Positions 39,388 through 44,923 of a DNA stretch of 44,923 nucleotides are shown here, in pieces. Numbering within the stretch: the stretch's first letter is position 1; the number at the start of each line of letters is the position of its first letter. The DNA is from a bacterium (lineage in GTDB: Bacteria > Desulfobacterota > JAPLJL01): contig JAQTNV010000028.1 in the NCBI GenBank assembly GCA_028713675.1, positions 1 to 44,923 on the forward strand, given 5' to 3'. The position numbers and the translations under genes were made by a program. Below the pieces are notes generated by a model. The model was not told the origin of the DNA and ran no database searches. It saw nothing but the letters and a program-made list of their open reading frames with translations.

Positions 39388-40941
39388 TTAAAAGCTGTAG
39401 CGGAAACCCAGGTAAGCGCTGTCGTTCTGCGCGTAGTTGCCGAAAATACTTTTGGGCGGGCCGCTTAAGAAAACCACTCCGCCGGTCAGCGTGAGCGCGT
39501 CGTTCCAGCTGTAATTCATCAGGACATTGATGAGGTAATCGCCGAAAGTCGGGTTATAGGAGGCCCGGAGCTCGGGCTGGTATTGTTCTTCTTCCCCGAA
39601 GGAAGTCCGGCCCAGGAACACCAGACTGGGGGTTGATCGTTTCATTATGTAAATATTAATCGGGTCGCCATTGACCGGATTGATGGTTTTGTCTCCCCAG
39701 TTCAGGATCAGGCTTTCCATCACCTGGAAATTGAAGTAATGCCGTCCGTTGAAAAGGCGGTCGATCCCCGCGCTGAATTGCAGGAAGGGCTTGCGGGTGA
39801 TGGAAAAATCCTCATTCAGGAGAGAGATTTTTTCCTGAAAAGCGGCTTCGGCCCGGATCCCGAAATCATGAAAATTGGTGGAAAAATCCGCTCCCAGAAT
39901 ATGGGTGCGGTTGGTGCCCAGATGGTAAAGGGGGGAATAGAAAAGAAGTTCCTGGGGGGTGAGATCCAGGAGTATCTCCTCGGCGTTCTGACCCGTCCGG
40001 GCCATGTTTTCGCGGGCATACTGGATAAAGTCGGGATTAAAGTGGGGGAGAAAAATGTCCTGCCAGGTGAAAAGGTAATCCAGACTGAAATCGAATCCCG
40101 CGCGGGAGCTGGAAACCCGGAGTCCGGCCTCACCGTTTTGGGGGCTGAATTCCGGGTAATCGGTGTTGTTGAACTGGATCAGGGTATCCTGGATCCCGGA
40201 AATGGTCTGCTCCGGGAACTTTTTGCGATAGTCATCGATCATGCGGGGGGTCATGATGAACCAGTTGTCCCCGAGCGGTGGCATGCGGACCGGTTCGTAG
40301 AAAGGAATATAGATGCCTTCCGCGTTGAAGTCTTCGAAAAAATATTTGGCCCGGGCCATCAGGATGGGGACCTTCATGAACTCCGGCTCGTTAAAAATGA
40401 AATCCCGAAGGTCGACGGGATTAAGATTGTCGGTCGGGCTTAAATCCGCCCGGCCCCAGTGGGCGACCTGCTGGCCCAGCTTGAGATCAAGCTTGCCCAG
40501 GCTCAGGCTGGCATAAGCTTCAAAAAGCTCGGGCCGGAGATAATAGGAAAAATTTCCTTCCCGGGTGGAAAAAACTTTGTAGGAAAAACGGCCTGACAGC
40601 GTCCAGTGCAGATTGGGCCGGGGATCGAAATCGCCTTTCAGGAAAAAGCCGTTCCGGAACTCGGCGATGTTCTCCTGGGGGTTGTCAAAATAGGTTTGCA
40701 GGTTCAGGCGGGAGCTGAAGAACCCTCCCAGCCGGACGCTTTCGGATCCGCTTGCGAAGGAAGACTCTGAGGCGGAGGGCTCTGATACGGAAGGTTGCTC
40801 TCCTTCCTGGGCCCGGGCCGGGCCCGGGAAGATCCCGGCCAGAAACACGCCCAGGAACAGACAAATGTGGATCAGGGCCGGAAATTTTAGAGTTCTGGGA
40901 TTCACCTCAAGGGTTTTTCCAATAGTCGATTTGAAAACCAT
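39388..40941 (-). CDS. DUF1302-like outer-membrane beta-barrel protein
   Basis: A 517-aa exported protein. The signal peptide (about residues 19-45) ends near PGPARAQ. A Ser-rich segment follows (about 50-68), then a beta-rich barrel of alternating aromatic strands. The block LGQQVAHWGRADLSPTDNLN followed by PVDLRDF matches the conserved W-G-x-x-D…NP-D region of DUF1302. The protein ends LGFRYSF, with the C-terminal Phe typical of BAM-inserted barrels. Its cargo is unknown. It is read in the same direction as a small exported protein 110 bp upstream, which may be a partner. Confidence 0.8.
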   Translation of the reverse strand: MVFKSTIGKTLEVNPRTLKFPALIHICLFLGVFLAGIFPGPARAQEGEQPSVSEPSASESSFASGSESVRLGGFFSSRLNLQTYFDNPQENIAEFRNGFFLKGDFDPRPNLHWTLSGRFSYKVFSTREGNFSYYLRPELFEAYASLSLGKLDLKLGQQVAHWGRADLSPTDNLNPVDLRDFIFNEPEFMKVPILMARAKYFFEDFNAEGIYIPFYEPVRMPPLGDNWFIMTPRMIDDYRKKFPEQTISGIQDTLIQFNNTDYPEFSPQNGEAGLRVSSSRAGFDFSLDYLFTWQDIFLPHFNPDFIQYARENMARTGQNAEEILLDLTPQELLFYSPLYHLGTNRTHILGADFSTNFHDFGIRAEAAFQEKISLLNEDFSITRKPFLQFSAGIDRLFNGRHYFNFQVMESLILNWGDKTINPVNGDPINIYIMKRSTPSLVFLGRTSFGEEEQYQPELRASYNPTFGDYLINVLMNYSWNDALTLTGGVVFLSGPPKSIFGNYAQNDSAYLGFRYSF

Positions 40942-41051
40942 TTTGTAGTTGCCTCATTTATGAGGCTCAGTTGGCGGATATTCTTTCAGCCCGATAAATC
41001 GGGCAAATACACAACTTTTTGGGACACCTGGTTAAGTCCGGGTCCGGAAGA

Positions 41052-41519
41052 TTATTTGCTTCCTTCCTTGATCGGAAGGGGAACCAGATACCAATCCTTT
41101 TTGTCCGCCGCGGGGGTCAGGAATTTCCAGCGGTCAACCTGGACAAAAGAGTTTTTTATAAAAAGCAGGTAGTAGCTCCAGATTTCCATGGTGACCCGGG
41201 CTTCCTGGCCGTCGATTTCGATGTTCCGGATCTTGAATTTCCGGATCCGGAAGTCGGTGGTTCCGCTTTTTTTCAGGTGAACAAAAACGCCGACCAGGTA
41301 CAGGGAAAGATCGGCCGGTTCCTGGAAAAAAGCGGAGAGTTCATCCCGGACATGATAGTTGCGGATATCTTTGTCGAAAATGGATTGGTAAAAGGACTTG
41401 ACCCGGGCCTGTAATTCGTCGGAACCGGCCTCGGCCCGGGCGAGGCCGGGAACAAATAAAAGCGCGAAGGCCAGAACCTGAAAAACCCGGAATAATCTGC
41501 GGGCCTGGCCCTGAGCCAT
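41052..41519 (-). CDS. small exported protein, possibly NTF2/SnoaL-like
   Basis: A 155-aa protein. A signal peptide (MAQGQARRLFRVFQVLAFAL…PGLARA) precedes a mature alpha+beta domain beginning ELQARVKSFYQSIFDKDIRN. The helix-then-strand pattern with central beta strands resembles NTF2-like folds, but no diagnostic motif is present, so this is a guess. The open frame begins at 41570, overlapping the fmdB-like gene; the ATG at 41519 gives a proper signal peptide and avoids the overlap. It probably shares a transcript with the DUF1302-like gene. Confidence 0.65.
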   Translation of the reverse strand: MAQGQARRLFRVFQVLAFALLFVPGLARAEAGSDELQARVKSFYQSIFDKDIRNYHVRDELSAFFQEPADLSLYLVGVFVHLKKSGTTDFRIRKFKIRNIEIDGQEARVTMEIWSYYLLFIKNSFVQVDRWKFLTPAADKKDWYLVPLPIKEGSK

Positions 41520-41553
41520 CCGCGGATGAGTCAGGGAAGGAGGGATGGGGGGG

Positions 41554-41787
41554 TTATTTGCAGTGCGCACAGTTCCCAGATGAGCAGGAAGAACAGCCTC
41601 CGGAGGACAAGGAGCGGGTTTCTCCTCCGCCGCTTTTGCTCCGGCCGTGAAAGCCGGAGAGCAGTTTCTGAACCTGGTTGGACTTGCATTTCGGGCAGGT
41701 GATTCCGCCCTCTTCGGACTTGGAATTCAGAACCAGGGTCTCGAATTCATTCTGACATTTTAAGCAGAGATATTCGAATATCGGCAT
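41554..41787 (-). CDS. FmdB-family zinc ribbon protein
   Basis: A 77-aa protein with the family N-terminus MPIFEYLCLKCQNEFETLV and a second CPKC pair, forming a four-cysteine zinc ribbon. It ends in a Gly/Ser/Cys-rich tail (GGCSSCSSGNCAHC). FmdB proteins were named as putative regulators of formamidase genes; most are small ribbons of unknown role. A GGAGA ribosome site precedes the ATG. It is flanked by minus-strand genes with short gaps, so it belongs to the rsmA-side transcript. Confidence 0.88.
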   Translation of the reverse strand: MPIFEYLCLKCQNEFETLVLNSKSEEGGITCPKCKSNQVQKLLSGFHGRSKSGGGETRSLSSGGCSSCSSGNCAHCK

Positions 41788-41806
41788 AGGCGTTCTCCGG
41801 TTTGAT

Positions 41807-42169
41807 TCAGGGGGTGGCGGGGGTTTCTCCCTGCTTGGGATTCATGATTACCTGCCCATCGATTACCTGGGCTTCTCCCAGCTTCGGGAGCGCCGGGTTT
41901 CCGATGCTGGATGGGGGGGGATTTTTGAGGTAACGGGACCAGGGGGAAAGCTCGCGCAGGTAGTAAAACCCGGGGGTCAGCAGGAGGCCCAGGAGCAGGG
42001 CCGGGAGGATGAATTTCTCTTTTTTCAGGATCAGGCAAATGGAAAATAGGACAAGCAGAAGGAAGGAGAAAATCAGGGCATATAACGCGTAATGATCAAG
42101 CTTGGGACTGAGCAGGTTATCCCTGAATAGATTAAATTGCGTCTGAAAAAAGCTGAAAATCGCATCCAT
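41807..42169 (-). CDS. small membrane protein of unknown function
   Basis: A 120-aa protein from the ATG at 42169 (MDAIFSFFQTQFNLF). Two hydrophobic segments are present (about YALYALIFSFLLLVLFSICL and FILPALLLGLLLTPGFYYL). A Pro-rich polar C-terminus follows, ending NPKQGETPATP. A longer frame from 42208 would overlap the end of rsmA by 26 bp and adds nothing recognisable. No family is recognised. It lies between rsmA and fmdB-like genes in the same direction and is probably co-transcribed with them. Confidence 0.6.
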   Translation of the reverse strand: MDAIFSFFQTQFNLFRDNLLSPKLDHYALYALIFSFLLLVLFSICLILKKEKFILPALLLGLLLTPGFYYLRELSPWSRYLKNPPPSSIGNPALPKLGEAQVIDGQVIMNPKQGETPATP

Positions 42170-42182
42170 TTCAAGGGTAAAT

Positions 42183-43007
42183 TTACCGTTTATCCCTCCT
42201 GATTGCAACTTGGCCGAGGTCAGGGTTTTTCACGACAAAGGATGAAATTCGGGCGAATTCAGGCGCGCTCAGGGTGTCCGGGCGGCGCCCGGGATCTATG
42301 CAGGCCCGGGAAAGGATTTCGCCGGCATCTATTCCCCGCCAGGGCCGGAGGGCGTTCAGGATGGTCTTGCGCCGCGCCTGGAAGGCATATCCGAGCAGGT
42401 TTCTAAAAACGGCGGGGTCACCGATTTCCGCCAGGGGCCGGGAACGGGGACGGAGCTTGATCAGGGTCGAATCCACCCGGGGCGGGGGGGTGAAACAGGA
42501 AGGAGGGATGGAAAAGCAGATCTCGGATTCAAAGTAAAGGGAGGTCAGGACGGTGATTGAACCGTAATTTTTTCTTCCGGGCTCAGCCGTGAGCCTGAGG
42601 GCGAATTCTTTCTGAAGCAGGAGAACCGCCAGGGAGATGGATTCCCGTTCCGCCGCCAATTTCTGGATCAGGGGCGAACTGATCTGGAAGGGGAGATTGG
42701 CGATCAGCTTGACCGGGTGTTTCCATTCCCGGGCCAGGGCCGGGAGCGAAACCCGGAGACCGTCACCCTGCCGGAGGGTGAGATTTTCCCGGGCGAGCAG
42801 ATCGGGCCCGATTTTATCAACCAGCACTGGGTCGATTTCAAGAGCCACCACCTTCCCGGCCTGTTCCACCAGGTGGCGGGTTAAATCACCCCGGCCCACC
42901 CCGATTTCCACCACCAGGTCCCGCGCCGTGATCTCACCCTGCTCGGCGATGCGCGCGAGGATCCGGTTGTCCCGGAGGAAATGCTGACCGAGGGGGGGAC
43001 GAGCCAT
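42183..43007 (-). CDS. rsmA: 16S rRNA dimethyladenosine transferase RsmA (KsgA)
   Basis: Uses SAM to dimethylate the two adjacent adenines near the 3' end of 16S rRNA in late 30S assembly. The N-terminus LGQHFLRD and SAM motif I VVEIGVGRGDLTRHL, the acidic VALEID and the catalytic NLPF (family NLPY/F) are in order. The C-terminal helical domain includes FQARRKTILNAL. Length 274 aa is normal. The start codon region is preceded by a low-complexity CCAAATTCCAAA spacer. It is the first of a short run of minus-strand genes. Confidence 0.94.
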   Translation of the reverse strand: MARPPLGQHFLRDNRILARIAEQGEITARDLVVEIGVGRGDLTRHLVEQAGKVVALEIDPVLVDKIGPDLLARENLTLRQGDGLRVSLPALAREWKHPVKLIANLPFQISSPLIQKLAAERESISLAVLLLQKEFALRLTAEPGRKNYGSITVLTSLYFESEICFSIPPSCFTPPPRVDSTLIKLRPRSRPLAEIGDPAVFRNLLGYAFQARRKTILNALRPWRGIDAGEILSRACIDPGRRPDTLSAPEFARISSFVVKNPDLGQVAIRRDKR

Positions 43008-43015
43008 AATAAATC

Positions 43016-43075
43016 AAACTCCAATAACCAAATTCCAAATTCCAAACAAATTTGAATTTCCAAATCTTAATGGAC
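43016..43075. repeat. low-complexity CCAATAACCAAATTCC spacer
   Basis: Degenerate CCAAATTCCAAATTCC units lie immediately upstream of rsmA, of the same type as at 14610 and 31328. Confidence 0.6.
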
Positions 43076-43080
43076 AAAAT

Positions 43081-44118
43081 TCAAACAGATTCAATTTTTT
43101 TACCCGCGGAGTGAAATGCCTCGATCGGATAAGCGTTGAGATCGAGAGGCGAAGTCATCCCGGCCTGGAAATAAAGGAGGCCGGACATGGCTACCATTGC
43201 TCCATTGTCGGTGCAAAGGTGAGGGGAGGGGAGCAGGAGCCGGACTCCCAGGGACCGGGAAAGCTCGGCCAGGCGCTCCCGGAGCCGGGCGTTGCAGGCC
43301 ACCCCGCCGCTAACGACGAGCTGGTTGGTTCCCTTCAGGCGGAGAGCGCCTTCGACCCGGGAGATGATCATGTCCACCGCGGCTTCCTGGAAAGAGGCGG
43401 CCAGGTCGGAAAGCCGGGAGGGGGGAAGCGGGAGGGTATGTTTCCGGGTTTCCAGGATGACCGCGGTTTTCAGGCCGCTGTAAGAGAAATCCAGGGACCG
43501 GTCTTTCATCACTGCCCGGGGCAGCGAAAAGGCGCGCGGGTTTCCCGAAAGGGCGCATTTTTCAATCGCGGGGCCGCCTGGGTAGCCGAGTTGCAGAAAC
43601 TTGGCGATTTTATCGAAGGCCTCGCCCACGGCGTCATCCCGGGTCCGGGCCAGGGTGGTGTATTGACCGAGTTTCTCTATCCAGATGATGGAAGTGTGAC
43701 CCCCGGAAACGACCAGGCCGAGAAAGGGGAACTCGAGCTCGGATTCCAGCATGGCGGCAAAAAGGTGGGATTCCAGGTGGCTGACCGCCCGGTAGGGAAG
43801 ACCGGAGGCCAGGGACAGGCTTTTGGCCGTGTTAAACCCGACCAGGAGCGAACCGATCAGGCCTGGCCCCTGGGTTACGGCGATTCCGGAAAGTTCACCC
43901 AACCCGACGCCGGCCCGGGCCAGGGCCTCCTCGATCACCGGGATGATCATTTTGAGGTGGTTGCGGGAAGCCAGCTCGGGAACCACCCCGCCGAAATGGC
44001 GGTGGATGTCGATCTGCGAGGCGACAACATTGGACCTGATCCGGGGGCGGCCCCCGGATGATTCCACTACCGCGGCCGCGGTTTCATCGCAGGATGATTC
44101 AATCCCGAGCACCAGCAC
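43081..44118 (-). CDS. tsaD: tRNA N6-adenosine threonylcarbamoyltransferase TsaD
   Basis: Transfers the threonylcarbamoyl group to A37 of ANN-decoding tRNAs, acting with TsaB and TsaE. ASKHA-fold ATPase with [20 protein letters not shown] at the N-terminus and the metal-binding HLESH (His114, His118; usual form HxEGH). [10 protein letters not shown] and [13 protein letters not shown] follow; 345 aa, normal. The start is a GTG at 44118, with another in-frame GTG at 44112. It overlaps the end of trmFO by 20 bp, so the two are coupled. Confidence 0.95.
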   Translation of the reverse strand: MLVLGIESSCDETAAAVVESSGGRPRIRSNVVASQIDIHRHFGGVVPELASRNHLKMIIPVIEEALARAGVGLGELSGIAVTQGPGLIGSLLVGFNTAKSLSLASGLPYRAVSHLESHLFAAMLESELEFPFLGLVVSGGHTSIIWIEKLGQYTTLARTRDDAVGEAFDKIAKFLQLGYPGGPAIEKCALSGNPRAFSLPRAVMKDRSLDFSYSGLKTAVILETRKHTLPLPPSRLSDLAASFQEAAVDMIISRVEGALRLKGTNQLVVSGGVACNARLRERLAELSRSLGVRLLLPSPHLCTDNGAMVAMSGLLYFQAGMTSPLDLNAYPIEAFHSAGKKIESV

Positions 44119-44923
44119 GAATTTTTTCGCTCCAGTTTTCCAGGTCTATTAAAGCCCTTTCGGTCATCAGGCGGTACTTTGCCTTGCCCCGTGCCGACGT
44201 GGAAAGCGGGGGGAACAGGGCCCAGTTAATGTTCATGGGCTGGAAGTTGAGGGGGCTGGACTTGATCAGGTGGGAGAGGAGCGATCCCAGGGCGGTGGTG
44301 GGCGGGGGCAGGAGAGGGTTCTGGTCCTGCGCGATCCGGGCGGCGACGATCCCGGCCAGGAGCCCGATCGCGGTGGATTCCACGTAGCCTTCCACCCCGG
44401 TGATCTGGCCGGCGAAGAAAATCCGGGAATTGGTTTTCAGCTGCAGCGTCGGGATCAGCAGCCGGGGGGAATTGATGAAGGTGTTCCGGTGCAGGCTTCC
44501 CAGCCGGGCGAATTCGGCGTCTTCCAGCCCGGGAATCAGGCGGAAGATCCGGACCTGCTCGGGATAGGTGAGCTTGGTCTGGAACCCGACCATGCTGTAC
44601 ATGGATTTTTCCCGGTTCTCCGGGCGGAGCTGGACCACCGCGAAGGGCTGGGCCCCGGTTCTCGGGTCGATCAATCCCACCGGTTTCATGCAGCCAAAGG
44701 CGAGGGTATCTATCCCTTTGGCGGCCAGGACCTCGATCGGCTGGCAGCCGGAAAAGGTCAGGCTTTTTTCAAAATCCCGGTAGGGGACTTTCTGGGCGAT
44801 CCGGATCGCGTCGATCAGACGGTAATATTCTTCCCGGGAGAGGGGGCAGTTGAGGTAATCGTCCCCGCCCTTGTCATAGCGGGAGGCGGGGAAAACCTTT
44901 TCCCGGTTGATGGATTCCGTGTG
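44099..44923 (-). CDS. trmFO: tRNA (uracil-54-C5)-methyltransferase TrmFO (5' end outside window)
   Basis: Folate- and FAD-dependent formation of ribothymidine at position 54 of tRNA. The C-terminal part is present and the frame is open to the window edge, beginning [14 protein letters not shown]. Family blocks are [60 protein letters not shown] and [20 protein letters not shown] (the last contacts FAD). An internal ATG at 44689 is not the start. It overlaps tsaD by 20 bp. The folate-dependent enzyme, rather than SAM-dependent TrmA, is typical of Firmicutes and several delta-type and candidate lineages. Confidence 0.94.
   Translation of the reverse strand, partial: HTESINREKVFPASRYDKGGDDYLNCPLSREEYYRLIDAIRIAQKVPYRDFEKSLTFSGCQPIEVLAAKGIDTLAFGCMKPVGLIDPRTGAQPFAVVQLRPENREKSMYSMVGFQTKLTYPEQVRIFRLIPGLEDAEFARLGSLHRNTFINSPRLLIPTLQLKTNSRIFFAGQITGVEGYVESTAIGLLAGIVAARIAQDQNPLLPPPTTALGSLLSHLIKSSPLNFQPMNINWALFPPLSTSARGKAKYRLMTERALIDLENWSEKIRAGARD

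Overview
The window reads as a chromosomal segment of a moderately GC-rich Gram-negative bacterium. It encodes an outer-membrane-type beta-barrel protein, lipoproteins, periplasmic proteins with signal peptides and a complete type II fatty-acid enzyme set. A glutaryl-CoA dehydrogenase, a long acyl-CoA dehydrogenase, a stand-alone AMMECR1 protein, folate-type TrmFO and many short interspersed repeats would fit a Desulfobacterota-like (former Deltaproteobacteria) or candidate-phylum lineage. This assignment is inference; no rRNA or other decisive marker is present.

Layout. 1-2.8 kb: quinolinate synthase (5' end outside the window), an RpoH-like sigma factor and a TPR protein, closed by a shared bidirectional terminator. 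2.9-8.5 kb: a long acyl-CoA dehydrogenase, a lipoprotein, a MarC-family membrane protein, a YggU-type protein, a small unknown protein and a family-1 glycosyltransferase. 8.8-23.7 kb: the most unusual part, a specialised lipid locus. One minus-strand run encodes, in transcription order, three MBOAT (wax-synthase-like) acyltransferases, a ketoacyl-ACP synthase, an ACP, two phytoene-desaturase-like FAD oxidoreductases, FabG, FabZ and FabI. Running away from it on the plus strand are a periplasmic protein of unknown family, a fourth MBOAT, a truncated duplicate of the periplasmic gene and glycerol kinase. 23.9-29.9 kb: AMMECR1 protein, XerC, Mfd and an MtfA-like peptidase. 30.1-36.8 kb: glutaryl-CoA dehydrogenase, an exported cyclophilin, an M28 peptidase/lipoprotein composite ORF, a zinc-ribbon response regulator and an alpha/beta hydrolase. 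37.1-44.9 kb: a CCA-adding-type nucleotidyltransferase, a small membrane protein, a hydrolase remnant, a DUF1302-like barrel, small proteins, RsmA, TsaD and TrmFO (5' end outside the window).

How the lipid locus may work (inference): a dedicated ACP carries a chain elongated by the ketosynthase and processed by FabG, FabZ and FabI. The FAD oxidoreductases desaturate or otherwise modify it, and MBOAT enzymes esterify it to a hydroxyl acceptor. No phytoene synthase or prenyl synthase is present, so it is not a carotenoid locus. The gene mix resembles aryl-polyene loci and the dedicated FAS plus CrtI-like gene sets proposed for ladderane lipids, but matches neither exactly.

The second theme is repeats. 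Several families of short palindromic or low-complexity repeats fill the intergenic spaces and also enter genes: in frame inside the cca gene, at the junction of a peptidase/lipoprotein fusion, and at the 3' ends of nadA and mfd. No tRNA, rRNA, CRISPR array, transposase or prophage was seen.
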